Source of the DNA: Bacillota bacterium
GTDB taxonomy: Bacteria; Bacillota; DSM-12270; Thermacetogeniales; Thermacetogeniaceae
Assembly (NCBI GenBank): GCA_013177945.1
Contig: JABLXW010000001.1
Coordinates: 277,514 to 341,513 of the forward strand
DNA length: 64,000 nucleotides
Direction: 5' to 3'
The notes below the pieces were generated by a model, which was not told the DNA's origin, ran no database searches, and saw only the letters and a program-made list of their open reading frames with translations. The position numbers and the translations under genes are program-made. Positions 43,256 through 52,269 of the stretch are shown here, one piece after another (position 1 is the stretch's first letter; the number at the start of each line of letters is the position of its first letter).

Positions 43256-43648
43256 ATGCCTGAGGAAAAAAATTTACTCTCTAAATACAGCGTAAACCCG
43301 GTTTTCCTCGGTTTTCTCGTCGCAGTTGGCTTTGGGCTGACTGGCACACTTCTTTTAACTTTAATTTTTTACTTTTCTCCTCTTTCTGAAAATTACCTGC
43401 AGCCAGCAGGAACCACTCTTTACCTCACCGGCGCCTTTCTGGGGGGCTTTTTGGCCGCAAAAAAGGCCGGCGGAAAAGGGCTGCTAAACGGAACTCTTGT
43501 AGGCGTCTTTTACTTTCTCTTTTTTACGCTGCTGGTGCTCTTGGCGGCCCGCACCCCTTTTTCTTTACTTAACCTGAGTTTAAAAGCACTTTACACGCTA
43601 ACAGTTTCTGCCGCAGGTGGAATCATCGGGATTGCGTTAACCGATTAG
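43256..43648 (+). CDS. TIGR04086-type small membrane protein
   Basis: A 130-residue protein with four membrane segments and glycine-rich contacts (FLGGFLAAKKAGGKGLLNG is the family hallmark between helices 2 and 3). Function unknown; widespread in Firmicutes. ATG 43256 is taken because GAAGGAGAGGG precedes it. Confidence 0.75.
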   Translation: MPEEKNLLSKYSVNPVFLGFLVAVGFGLTGTLLLTLIFYFSPLSENYLQPAGTTLYLTGAFLGGFLAAKKAGGKGLLNGTLVGVFYFLFFTLLVLLAARTPFSLLNLSLKALYTLTVSAAGGIIGIALTD

Positions 43649-43653
43649 CCTTA

Positions 43654-44466
43654 TCACTTAGCCTGTTCCCAGTGGCCGCGAATGCCGTCTATTTTCCAGC
43701 CAGTGGGTTCCCGGATTAGAAAGACCCTGACCTTGACCTCCTTTTGCCGCTTGCTCAAAGGGCGCCAAATGACATCCCCTTCAACCCAGGCATGAGAATC
43801 CAGTTCTGCAAAGTTCGTGACAAGAAATACCACATAAACCCCTGTGGTCATTTGGCCGCGCTCTTTGATCAGCGCAGAGGTTACACCGGCAGCCTCTAAG
43901 CGTCTCTTGTAACGGTCTGTTAAAAGTCCATAAAAACGCTGCCAGTCCGCATTCTGAATTGCCTGGTAAAAATCGCTTACAACCTCAACCGAAGAGTGGA
44001 CACGAATTTGAGCAATCTTCCAGTACCCATCAACCAGGCGGAGAAAAACCGTCTCATTATAGTCCGAAAGACGCCGCCGAGCCGACTTCCAGCTGACGCG
44101 GCCCAGCGCCCAGGCTTCTCCTCGCTGCGGGTCCACACTGGAATCCAAAACCAGAAACATCACATATTGAATCGAGGGGTCCTGTCTTTTGATAAGCTTC
44201 CATCGGGAGATTAGACCGCTTTCCTCCAGATAGAGATAGAGGGCTGGAGTGGTGAGAGCTTGAACCGCATCCCAGTTGTTGTCAGAAAAGGCCCGGTAGA
44301 AGCTGTCAATTACTTCAAAAGGATTTCCCGGGTAAACAAACTCTTTTGCGACAGGAAGCGAAAAGCTGCTTTCTCGAAGTGCTCCCAACAGGAACTTGCC
44401 TGAGATAGATATAACTGAAACAACAATAACCACCAGAAAAAGTCTTTTAAAAATTTTTTTATCCAC
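43654..44466 (-). CDS. Membrane-anchored protein with two NTF2-like repeats
   Basis: A 270-residue protein with an N-terminal signal-anchor (LFLVVIVVSVISISGKFLLG) and two similar outer halves: PFEVIDSFYRAFSDNNWDAV (about 49-68) and VEVVSDFYQAIQNADWQRFY (about 160-180), each followed by a strand-rich part ending in a W-K-I segment. The pattern fits tandem NTF2/SnoaL-like folds used for binding. The ligand is unknown. Confidence 0.65.
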   Translation of the reverse strand: MDKKIFKRLFLVVIVVSVISISGKFLLGALRESSFSLPVAKEFVYPGNPFEVIDSFYRAFSDNNWDAVQALTTPALYLYLEESGLISRWKLIKRQDPSIQYVMFLVLDSSVDPQRGEAWALGRVSWKSARRRLSDYNETVFLRLVDGYWKIAQIRVHSSVEVVSDFYQAIQNADWQRFYGLLTDRYKRRLEAAGVTSALIKERGQMTTGVYVVFLVTNFAELDSHAWVEGDVIWRPLSKRQKEVKVRVFLIREPTGWKIDGIRGHWEQAK

Positions 44467-44542
44467 GATCCATTTTCCTGCCCCTGGAAGGATTCTACGG
44501 TAAATTAATGCACAGCAAAAACCAATTATGACTAAATTTAAA

Positions 44543-44570
44543 AAGCAGCCGGAAAGGGCCGCTTTTTTCT
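44543..44570 (-). terminator. Terminator of the yjbQ-DUF3786 transcript
   Basis: AGCAGCC and GGCCGCT pair with one mismatch around GGAAAG. The minus-strand tail is TTTTTAAATTT; the plus side also has six T. Confidence 0.65.
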
Positions 44571-44654
44571 ACTTAACCACTTTTTTTAAGATATCCCTCA
44601 GGAAACGTGGTAATTTAATAAAATAAACCCTCAAGATTACCACCTCACTGTTTG

Positions 44655-44692
44655 CTTTTTCTTCCCCATTATATTCCCCGGGGAAGAAAAAG
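44655..44692. repeat. Perfect 13-bp inverted repeat
   Basis: CTTTTTCTTCCCC (44655-44667) and its exact complement (44680-44692) flank 12 bases; a CCCCGGGG palindrome overlaps the inner edge. It lies between the DUF3786 stop and the terminator, in the transcript's 3' end. Confidence 0.7.
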
Positions 44693-44741
44693 GTGCAGAA
44701 CGAAAGGCTTCCCTAAAAAATATATATGCTCTAGAAAAAAT

Positions 44742-45413
44742 TTAATGTGCCCGGGATTCAGGCGGACCCCCGGCCAACTGATCTGCCTTCTTCCTCAGCT
44801 CATACACAACCAGACCCGCAACCACCGCGTAATCTTCAACCGGCAAATAACAGGAGGCGGATGCGTCAAAAAGAATGTTGCCGGAGGGCGGAAACTCCTC
44901 GTCGCCCCGCCAGATTACGTAGGTTATGGGCACCATTGGAAAAACCGGTATGGTAACGCTGGAATCGCCGAGAGCTTCCTTTTTTCCGCCCAGCGCCAGG
45001 CCTGCTTTAACCAGCGCCTCCGGATCATTCCCGAAAAGCTTGATCAAAGGACGAACAGCGCGGTTGTAAAAAGGCTCGATGTAGATCTGACCTGAAGGAA
45101 GTTCTTTAAAGGAAATCCACCTGTGATGAAGAGGAACCCCTTCGGCGGTATTTAAATAATGGAGAATCAAAATCTTGTTGACAATGGGTACATCTTTGCC
45201 TTTTGGATGATAAACTTTCCCCAAGGGGTACTTGACACGGTGCTCCTCGTTTAAAAATTGAACTGAGAACTCACTTTGAAGCTCATCGTATTTAACCCCG
45301 GCGCGCCAGGCAATATCCTCGGGTTTGCCTTCGCCCAGCTTCTTTTGAGCAAGTTCTAAAGTGACATCCAGGTTCATAAAACTCTTGTTTAATTTATCCC
45401 TAACCTGCTCCAT
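44742..45413 (-). CDS. DUF3786-family protein
   Basis: A 223-residue soluble protein typical of anaerobes. Recognisable blocks are DIAWRAGVKYDE, ILILHYLNTAEGVPLHHRWI with SFKELPSGQIY and VIWRGDEEFPPSGNILFDAS. Function is unknown; relatives often occur with corrinoid or Fe-S proteins. ATG 45413 is chosen over an upstream start because GGAGGGG precedes it. It follows yjbQ. Confidence 0.8.
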   Translation of the reverse strand: MEQVRDKLNKSFMNLDVTLELAQKKLGEGKPEDIAWRAGVKYDELQSEFSVQFLNEEHRVKYPLGKVYHPKGKDVPIVNKILILHYLNTAEGVPLHHRWISFKELPSGQIYIEPFYNRAVRPLIKLFGNDPEALVKAGLALGGKKEALGDSSVTIPVFPMVPITYVIWRGDEEFPPSGNILFDASASCYLPVEDYAVVAGLVVYELRKKADQLAGGPPESRAH

Positions 45414-45454
45414 CCTCAAACCCCTCCAGATTTTGTTTCCTTTAAAAGGATTCG

Positions 45455-45862
45455 CTAACAAGAGCCGATTTCCTGCATTATCTTCAAAAACAAAGAGCGC
45501 CGGCGGGGCCCGTCGAATTCACAGAAATACACTCCCTGCCAGGTTCCCAGTGCCAGTCTGCCATTTCTAATAAAAACAAAAGCAGAACAACCCAGCAGGC
45601 TGGCTTTAATGTGGGCATGAGCGTTTCCTTCTCTGTGAAAATAACTACCCGCTACGGGTACCAGTTTTTCAAGGGTCTGGCCGATATCCCGAATCACATC
45701 CGGATCGGCATTTTCGTTGATGGTTATCCCCGCCGTTGTATGCGGAACGTAAAGGAAACAAATCCCTTCCTGGCATCCGGCAGCCCGAACTTCCTTTTCG
45801 ATCAGACTTGTAATATCGACAAATTCAATCTGCCGGGTGGTTTGCAGGGTAATTGTTTTCAT
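45455..45862 (-). CDS. YjbQ/UPF0047-family protein
   Basis: A 135-residue single-domain protein with the family's GICFLYVPHTTAGITINENA and SYFHREGNAHAHIKASLLG blocks, whose His and Glu residues line a metal or phosphate pocket. Relatives have been linked to weak thiamine-phosphate synthase activity; the physiological role is uncertain. Confidence 0.9.
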   Translation of the reverse strand: MKTITLQTTRQIEFVDITSLIEKEVRAAGCQEGICFLYVPHTTAGITINENADPDVIRDIGQTLEKLVPVAGSYFHREGNAHAHIKASLLGCSAFVFIRNGRLALGTWQGVYFCEFDGPRRRSLFLKIMQEIGSC

Positions 45863-46086
45863 CGCTCACGACCCCTCTCTTGGTTTGGATTGAATCATTT
45901 CCTAATTTATGTATTGACAGACTTATTTCCTTCTTTTACTGCAGCCCGGCTCCAGGCAAGCATTCCTCTTCTTGCCACCAGGGCCCAAGGCACTCCTTTA
46001 GGAGAAGCGCTTAAGGGCTCAATCCAAGAATTCCTTCGCTTGTGGCGTAGGCGGCAAGTTGACAGCTACCCTAATCGGACTTTGAT

Positions 46087-46115
46087 TTGACAATTTCAGT
46101 CGCGCAGGTTAAAAT
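46087..46115 (+). promoter_or_regulatory. Promoter of tRNA-Arg
   Basis: TTGACA (46087-46092), 17 bases, TAAAAT (46110-46115), ending 18 bases before the tRNA. Confidence 0.85.
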
Positions 46116-46133
46116 AATAACTGGAAGTGGAGC

Positions 46134-46208
46134 GCGCCCGTAGCTCAGGGGATAGAGCGCTGGCCTCCGGAGCCAGGTGCGCAGGTTCGATTCCTGCCGG
46201 GCGCGCCA
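46134..46208 (+). tRNA. tRNA-Arg (anticodon CCG)
   Basis: Acceptor GCGCCCG pairs with CGGGCGC; anticodon stem CTGGC/GCCAG frames loop CTCCGGA with anticodon CCG, reading CGG; T-arm GCAGGTTCGATTCCTGC; CCA encoded. Confidence 0.95.
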
Positions 46209-46244
46209 TTTTTTTATTTTTATTTTTACAACCCAAACACTTTT

Positions 46245-47264
46245 TTAACTATCAAGGCGGCGCCCCAAGAAGGGTGCCATTTTTTTAAGATCCTCCATCA
46301 AAGTTTTAAAATTCTCCGGTGTTAAAGATTGGGCGCCATCACTCCTGGCTTCCTCAGGCCGGGGATGGACTTCGATCAGCAACCCGTCGGCACCCGCCGC
46401 CAAAGAGGCTTTTGCCAGCGGCGCCACCAGATACCATTTCCCCGAAGCGTGACTGGGATCGACAACTACTGGAAGGTGGCTTAAACGCTTCACCAGAGGA
46501 ACCGCGCTGATATCGAGGGTGTTTCTTGTGCTGTTCTCAAAGGTTCGAATTCCCCTTTCGCATAAAATTATTCTGTAATTCCCCTCGCACATGATGTATT
46601 CGGCTGCCATCAACCACTCTTCTATTGTTGCTGCCAGGCCTCGTTTCAGCAGGACCGGCTTCTCCTGTTTCCCTGCAGCCCGGAGCAGGCGGAAATTTTG
46701 CATGTTCCGCGCCCCAATTTGAAGGATATCAGAATACTCCGAAACCGCCGGGATGTCCTGGGAATCCAGAACTTCGGTTACTACCAGCATTCCCGTTTCC
46801 TCGGCCGCCTCGCGAAGGTATTTTAACCCCTCAATACCCAGTCCCTGGAATGAGTAAGGAGAAGACCTGGGTTTAAACGCGCCACCCCTCAGGATCTGGG
46901 CTCCAGCCTCTTTTACGGCCCGCGCCGTCTCAACAATCTGCTCCCGGCTTTCAACAGCACAGGGGCCTGCCATCACAACAATGTTTTCGCCCCCGATCGC
47001 CAGATTTCCCATCTCGATAATCGTCCCTTCGGGTTTCGCTTCGCGGCTTACCAGCTTGTAAGGCTTCAATACCGGCATTACCTTTTCGACACCGGGAAGC
47101 AATTCCAGAAAGCCGGCATCTGCAATACTTTTATCACCTACGGCACCGATTACCTGTTTTTTAACCCCCCTGATTACATGGGTCTGAAAACCCAACTCCT
47201 TCAAGCGGCTTTTAACCTGTTCGATTTCCCTTTGGGTAGCCTTCGCATCCATCACGACAATCAA
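46245..47264 (-). CDS. aroF: 3-deoxy-7-phosphoheptulonate synthase (DAHP synthase)
   Basis: Condenses phosphoenolpyruvate with erythrose 4-phosphate, the first step of aromatic amino acid synthesis. At 339 residues it is the type with an N-terminal ferredoxin-like regulatory domain (1-70), then a TIM barrel with MAGPCAVESREQI, LRGGAFKPRSSPYSFQG and VDPSHASGK, including the metal-binding Cys. A T-box leader precedes it, so transcription should respond to an uncharged tRNA, probably tRNA-Phe. Confidence 0.95.
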   Translation of the reverse strand: MIVVMDAKATQREIEQVKSRLKELGFQTHVIRGVKKQVIGAVGDKSIADAGFLELLPGVEKVMPVLKPYKLVSREAKPEGTIIEMGNLAIGGENIVVMAGPCAVESREQIVETARAVKEAGAQILRGGAFKPRSSPYSFQGLGIEGLKYLREAAEETGMLVVTEVLDSQDIPAVSEYSDILQIGARNMQNFRLLRAAGKQEKPVLLKRGLAATIEEWLMAAEYIMCEGNYRIILCERGIRTFENSTRNTLDISAVPLVKRLSHLPVVVDPSHASGKWYLVAPLAKASLAAGADGLLIEVHPRPEEARSDGAQSLTPENFKTLMEDLKKMAPFLGRRLDS

Positions 47265-47296
47265 TTTACCTGCCTCCGTTTCGTCTTGCTGTAAAA

Positions 47297-47580
47297 GTTA
47301 ACCCCCGTCCGAAGGGACGGGGGTTGATTCCGCGGTACCACCCTTATTGATCCTTAAAAGGACCCTCTCTAAAGATACGGGACACAAAAAAGCGTCCGAT
47401 ATCTCTTCCCTTTTTACGGTGGGAAACTCCGGGGCAACCTACTACCACAAAGCGTGCGGATTCAGTCCCCAACTCCAGGGAGAACTTCACGCGGCCCTCT
47501 CAACCGGGCTCCCACCCTTCCCGGCTCGCTGCTTTCGAGGAAGCCTGGCTACTTTTCCCCTTCCTTGTCTTTTTCCAGAT
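47297..47580 (-). promoter_or_regulatory. T-box leader of aroF (probable Phe specifier)
   Basis: The T-box GGTGGTACCGCGG is at 47330-47342, followed by an 11-bp terminator stem (AACCCCCGTCC/GGACGGGGGTT, 47300-47325). Stem I shows AGTA on its 5' side and GTGAAGTTCTCCCTGGAG on the 3' side; by its position after GAAG the specifier is read as TTC (Phe). A promoter with TTGACA at 47620-47625 lies at the end of the preceding gene. Confidence 0.85.
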
Positions 47581-47621
47581 CAAGTTTTTTTGGTAAGAGT
47601 AACATAAACCACAGGCATCTG

Positions 47622-49127
47622 TCAACCGGATTTTACCGGCACAAGGGCTACGCCGGAATTGCCTGCAACATCTTCAACAACAATTTTCCCATTCTGGGCG
47701 ATAAACTTTTCCCCTGAAAAAAAGTCTTTCCAAATCTTTCCTTCCGGAGCAGATAGAGCACCAACCGGAAAGTTGACCGTCTGTCTCCAATCGTTGTTAT
47801 TTAAAATGATGATGACCTCTTCACCTCCTGCTTCCCTTGCAAAAACATAGAAATTTTTTTTCCTGTGGCAACAGAGGGGGAGAAACCTTCCGCGCTGCAG
47901 GACCGGGTAACTTTTTCTTAACCTGATTAAATCCTTGTAATATGCCAGCAACTCCCGGTTGTACCTTTCCCTTTCCCAAATCATTGGGCGGCGGCACGCA
48001 GGCCCCTCTTCACCCAGCATACCGATTTCATCGCCGTAGTAAATCAAAGGAACCCCGGGATAGGTAAATTGAAATAAAAGAGCAGCCTTCATGCGGAGGT
48101 ATCCGGAAGCGGAAACGATCTTAGAAGCAGGAGGCTCATCTCCGCTCGCCCGAAGAAAGATTGTAGCCACCCGCGCCGTATCATGGCTTCCCAGCAAGTT
48201 GATCAAAACACTTTGCACCCCGGGAGGGTAAGTCTTCTGGAAGCCTAACAGCCGGGCATGAAACTCCCCGGCATCGAGGCACTTTCGTGCAAAGAAGTTC
48301 AAAACAAGATCCCGGAACTGGTAGTGAGTGATGGAGTCAAATTGATCCCCCTCGAGCCAGGGTGTACCCTCGCCCCAAATCTCACCCAAGATAAAAGCCT
48401 CGGGGTTAATCTGTTTTACGATTTTCCGGAATTCACGCCAGAAATCGTGGCTGATCTCGTTAGGAACATCGAGGCGCCAACCGTCGATCTGAAACTCCCG
48501 CAGCCAGAATGAGGCAACATCAAAAAGGTAACGCCGTACTACCGGATTCTCCGTATTTAGCTTTGGCAAATCGGGGAATCCCCACCAGGCCGCATAATTA
48601 GGACGGGGTGACCTGCGAACGGGAAAACTGTAAATGTAAAACCAGTCCACGTAAGGAGATTCCGGACCCCGTCTCACCACATCCTGAAAAGCCCAGAATT
48701 CGTCCCCTACATGATTAAAAACGCCGTCCAGAATGATCTTGATCTCCCGCTCATGCAGTAATGCAACCAGTTCTTTTAAGGTTGCCCGATCTCCAAAGTG
48801 AGGATCAACCTGGTAATAGTCGTATGTATCATATTTATGGGGGGAAACGGAAGCAAAAATCGGGTTTAAATAAAGGGCCGTAACCCCCAAATCAGTTAAA
48901 TAATCAAGGTGTTCGATAATCCCCTGAAGATCGCCGCCAAAAAACGTTGCTTCTCCCGGTTCCTCATGCCAGGGCAAAGCCTCGGGCGGATCGTTGGCGG
49001 GATCACCATTTGCAAAACGCTCGGGGAAAATTTGATAAAAAATCGCTTTTTCTACCCACGAAGGTGCCGCAAGGGGCCGGCAGCCGGATATCACAGGCTG
49101 TATATTCCTCCATCTCCCTTCAGACAC
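47622..49127 (-). CDS. Glycoside hydrolase family 13 (neopullulanase/cyclomaltodextrinase-like)
   Basis: A 501-residue alpha-glucan hydrolase or transferase. The (beta/alpha)8 motifs are DGVFNHVGDEF, GWRLDVPNE (nucleophile Asp), ILGEIWGE (acid/base Glu) and LLGSHDTAR. IFYQIFPERFANGDP is the start typical of the neopullulanase subgroup, but the extra N-terminal domain is missing. No signal peptide is seen, so it probably acts on internal glycogen or maltodextrin. It overlaps the coiled-coil gene by 8 bases. Confidence 0.9.
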   Translation of the reverse strand: MSEGRWRNIQPVISGCRPLAAPSWVEKAIFYQIFPERFANGDPANDPPEALPWHEEPGEATFFGGDLQGIIEHLDYLTDLGVTALYLNPIFASVSPHKYDTYDYYQVDPHFGDRATLKELVALLHEREIKIILDGVFNHVGDEFWAFQDVVRRGPESPYVDWFYIYSFPVRRSPRPNYAAWWGFPDLPKLNTENPVVRRYLFDVASFWLREFQIDGWRLDVPNEISHDFWREFRKIVKQINPEAFILGEIWGEGTPWLEGDQFDSITHYQFRDLVLNFFARKCLDAGEFHARLLGFQKTYPPGVQSVLINLLGSHDTARVATIFLRASGDEPPASKIVSASGYLRMKAALLFQFTYPGVPLIYYGDEIGMLGEEGPACRRPMIWERERYNRELLAYYKDLIRLRKSYPVLQRGRFLPLCCHRKKNFYVFAREAGGEEVIIILNNNDWRQTVNFPVGALSAPEGKIWKDFFSGEKFIAQNGKIVVEDVAGNSGVALVPVKSG

Positions 49128-50013
49128 CCAGAGTCTTCATCTTTTTTTCCGGATTCCAACCAAAGAGAGCGCAGAGAGCCAGCACAAAACGCACCAGGCG
49201 ATTCCGAAGTTTTTTCTCCAAAATGCTGTTCTGCAGGGTCAGTTTTTCAATCTTTTTCTGAAGCGAAACGTTCGTCGTGTTCAACATATCAAGTTCTAAC
49301 TCCAGGTTCTCGTTAACGCGCTGGAGGTCCTGGTGCATCTTTTTAAGGTCTGCCACCTCTTTATTTAAACGGAGTATCTCCTGATGCTTCGCCTTCACCT
49401 CGGTGCGCAAACTGTCCAGGGCGCGGTTGAATTTCTTTTCCAGTTCGGCCCTGGCAGGCCCCGCCAGGGCCAATTCCTGCTCCAGGTTCCGGATTTTTTC
49501 TTCTGAAAGAGCAAGGGCTTCCCGCAGCTGGTTGTTTGCCCTTTGAAGATCCTTATTCTCCTTATTGAGAAGAATGTTCTCCTGGGTCCTGGCTTTCAAC
49601 TGACCGGTTAGATTTCTGAGGTCTTCCTCGTACTGGGCACACTTATCCTGCAGAGCCGCGGCTTCCTTTCCGCATTCCTCTATTCTCCCCAAGTACTGGC
49701 GCCTTTCGCTTTCCATTTGATGCAGATTTGCCTCCATGGTTTTTAACAAAATTTCATGTTCGTGACATTTCTTCTCCCGTTCCTCCAGGGCACGTAAAGA
49801 TTCTTCCAGTTGCTTCCGCTGACTGTTGATCAAGCGGTTCTTCTCGGTGAGTTCATCCTCGAGCTTGCGAAGCCTTTCCTTCAATATTTTCACCTTTTGA
49901 AGTTCGTTCTCATCCTTTTCAAATTCCCAGAAAAGGTCTTCTTCTCTCCTCCGCCCGTACTCGTATTCATCAAAGGCATCTAAAGTTTTTTTGTCATTTT
50001 TAACCTTCGCCAT
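49120..50013 (-). CDS. Long coiled-coil protein
   Basis: 297 residues of nearly continuous heptad repeats from about 35 to 270, rich in Glu, Lys, Leu and Gln, ending in a hydrophobic, basic tail (LVRFVLALCALFGWNPEKK) that could dip into the membrane. The N-terminus is charged (YEYGRRREEDLFWEFEKDE). Coiled coils alone do not reveal a function. The 8-base overlap with the GH13 gene suggests coupled translation. Confidence 0.75.
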   Translation of the reverse strand: MAKVKNDKKTLDAFDEYEYGRRREEDLFWEFEKDENELQKVKILKERLRKLEDELTEKNRLINSQRKQLEESLRALEEREKKCHEHEILLKTMEANLHQMESERRQYLGRIEECGKEAAALQDKCAQYEEDLRNLTGQLKARTQENILLNKENKDLQRANNQLREALALSEEKIRNLEQELALAGPARAELEKKFNRALDSLRTEVKAKHQEILRLNKEVADLKKMHQDLQRVNENLELELDMLNTTNVSLQKKIEKLTLQNSILEKKLRNRLVRFVLALCALFGWNPEKKMKTLGV

Positions 50014-50186
50014 CTTTTATAAACCCCCTTCTGAATATGCTCTGTCTTCCTGGAGTAAAAGCAATTCGCCATCAGTTGACTGGATTCCTTCGGAAAAAAT
50101 GGTAATATTTGTCGTTTTCTTTATCCAGGGGGATTATATAAAAAAACAAATTCAGGGAATTTTCTCCCCGAATTCAGAGAAAGATC

Positions 50187-50357
50187 CTATCCGATTGGTT
50201 TTTTGGGTTTGTTATGCTCCAAAGCATCATATTGGAGTTTTGCAAGGCACATCTGACAGAAATAAACCGATTTCGGATTTTTGACAATACGCTCAAAATC
50301 TTTATGAACTTCGGTGATCGATTCCTTTTTTCCGCACAGGGAACATCGAACCTCCAA
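50187..50357 (-). CDS. YlaI-like (DUF2197) zinc-ribbon mini-protein (56 aa)
   Basis: A 56-residue protein with CSLC (C5, C8) and CQMC (C34, C37), spaced as in the DUF2197/YlaI family. It also has the family's VYFCQMC segment and a basic C-terminus. The start is TTG at 50355-50357, with a G-run seven bases upstream. It lies 13 bases after the sirtuin gene. It probably binds zinc; function unknown. Confidence 0.75.
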   Translation of the reverse strand: MEVRCSLCGKKESITEVHKDFERIVKNPKSVYFCQMCLAKLQYDALEHNKPKKPIG

Positions 50358-50370
50358 CCGGCGCCCCCCC

Positions 50371-51150
50371 TTAGAAGACCGCTGACTCTTGTTCTGCTAA
50401 AATCTTCCAGAGATCAGCCAGCACCTTGCCTGCTCTTTCCCTGATGACCACCCTTGCCTTATCATCATAGGGTGTTGGCATCAGGTTGATGATGGCCAGC
50501 TTTTCTACCCTAGCGGGCAAATAGGCAACAGGATAAACCTGGAGACTGCTGCCTGCTATTATCAAGAAATCGCAATCTTGCAATGCCTCGGCAGCAGCAT
50601 AAAAAGCGCGGGGCATGGGATCGTGAAAAAGAACAACGTGAGGGCGTAAAACACCATCCTTGCAATAACGGCACAAGGGGGGATTGATCCCCTTTTGCAC
50701 CGAATCTACCAGAAAACCAAACACGTCCTCCTTTCCGCATTTCAAGCAAAAGCAGGTCCGAAGATGGCCATGCACCTCGAAGACATTTCGCGAGCCTGCC
50801 TTGACATGAAGACCATCTATATTCTGGGTTATCACACCCCGCAACAAACCTTTTTCCTCTAATCTTGCCAAAACCAGATGGGCGGGGTTGGGTTCTGCCT
50901 TTAAAATCCGGATAAACCGGGGCAGGCCGACCTCGTAGAAGCGGGCAGGATCAGATTCAAGAGCATCCCTTGAAAGCTCCTTTACGGGGTCAATCTTTTC
51001 CCAAAGACCCGTTCCGGGACTGCGAAAATCGGGAATCCCGCTCTCGGTGCTGACACCTGCGCCGGTTAAGGCCATGGGATATTTTGCGGAAAGGAGAAGG
51101 TCAGCGAGTTTCTTAACCTGATTCAGATATTCGGCCTCCACCAAAGTCAT
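50371..51150 (-). CDS. cobB: NAD-dependent protein deacylase (sirtuin)
   Basis: A Sir2 enzyme that removes acyl groups from lysines using NAD+. GAGVSTESGIPDFRS (NAD binding), TQNIDGLH and the catalytic His in FEVHGHL are present, with the zinc knuckle CLKC...CRYC. Length 259. Its ATG overlaps the hisC stop (ATGA), so the two are coupled. Confidence 0.93.
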   Translation of the reverse strand: MTLVEAEYLNQVKKLADLLLSAKYPMALTGAGVSTESGIPDFRSPGTGLWEKIDPVKELSRDALESDPARFYEVGLPRFIRILKAEPNPAHLVLARLEEKGLLRGVITQNIDGLHVKAGSRNVFEVHGHLRTCFCLKCGKEDVFGFLVDSVQKGINPPLCRYCKDGVLRPHVVLFHDPMPRAFYAAAEALQDCDFLIIAGSSLQVYPVAYLPARVEKLAIINLMPTPYDDKARVVIRERAGKVLADLWKILAEQESAVF

Positions 51151-52256
51151 CCCCCTGTATTTAAAACCTTTTCCAGGCTCGCGATAAAACGTTGATTCTC
51201 CTCCGGGGTACCGATGGTAACCCTGATATAGGTCGGATAACCGAAAATGTCACCCGTCCGGATGATCACTCCCTCCCGCAGCAAGGCAGCAAAAACCTTC
51301 CTTGAATCCTGAAAAATGTTTACAAAGATAAAATTGGCCTGGGTGGGAACGTATGCCAGCCCCAGCCGGTCAAATGCCTGATAAAGATACTCCCGTCCTT
51401 CCAGGACAATTTCTCTGCTTCGCCTGAGATGATCTTGATCGCGGAGGCTCGCCCGGGCCGCCTCCTGAGCTAGAAGATTGACGTTGAAGGGCTCCCTCAC
51501 CCGGTTGATTAGAGCAATGATTTCCGGACGGGCAATCCCGTACCCGATTCTCAGCCCCGCCAATCCGTAGATTTTGGAAAAGGTCCTTAAAACAATAACG
51601 TTTTTTCCTTCTTCGATAAACTGCAGGGAATTGGGATACTCGGGATCTGTCACATATTCATAGTACGCTTCATCCATGACGACCAGGACCTCGGGAGAGA
51701 TCTCGGCAAAAAAGGCACGAAGCTCATCCTCGGTAACAATCGTTCCCGTCGGATTGTTGGGATTACAGACAAAGACGATTTTTGTCCGGGGCCCGATCTT
51801 TCCTGCCATCGCTTTTAAATCATGGGTGAAGTCCCCCTTCACAGGAACAGCGATGCAGTTTGCCTCCATGATTTTGCTTGCAAATTCGTATTCCGAAAAA
51901 GAAGGATGGGCAAAGACCACATCATCACCGGGTTCCAGAAAGGTTTCTGCGATCAGCTTTAAGAGTTCGTCGGACCCGTTTCCAATGATTAAATTCTCTT
52001 CCCGGCATCCCAGATGGGCCGCCAGCTCTTTCTTCAGGTAAAAGCAATTGCTGTCGGGGTAAGAATTCACCCGCGTAATTGCCCCCCGAAGGGCCTCTAT
52101 AGCAAGGGGTGATGGACCCAGAGGATTTTCATTTGAAGCAAGCTTAATAGCTCCCGAAATCCCCAGTTCCCGCTCCACTTCTTCAACGGGTTTGCCGGGA
52201 ACATAAGGATTTAATGCAAAAATGGCACGCCGCCCTAAATCTTCAACCTTGCGCAA
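51147..52256 (-). CDS. hisC: Histidinol-phosphate aminotransferase
   Basis: A PLP enzyme of fold type I, 369 residues. IKLASNENPLGPSP at the N-terminus, NPNNPTGT and the Schiff-base Lys region RTFSKIYGLAGLRIGYG identify HisC. In other genomes the same family also makes aromatic amino acids, and no other his gene lies nearby, so the pathway is not certain. Confidence 0.88.
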   Translation of the reverse strand: MRKVEDLGRRAIFALNPYVPGKPVEEVERELGISGAIKLASNENPLGPSPLAIEALRGAITRVNSYPDSNCFYLKKELAAHLGCREENLIIGNGSDELLKLIAETFLEPGDDVVFAHPSFSEYEFASKIMEANCIAVPVKGDFTHDLKAMAGKIGPRTKIVFVCNPNNPTGTIVTEDELRAFFAEISPEVLVVMDEAYYEYVTDPEYPNSLQFIEEGKNVIVLRTFSKIYGLAGLRIGYGIARPEIIALINRVREPFNVNLLAQEAARASLRDQDHLRRSREIVLEGREYLYQAFDRLGLAYVPTQANFIFVNIFQDSRKVFAALLREGVIIRTGDIFGYPTYIRVTIGTPEENQRFIASLEKVLNTGG

Positions 52257-52269
52257 ATTTTCTTCCCCC

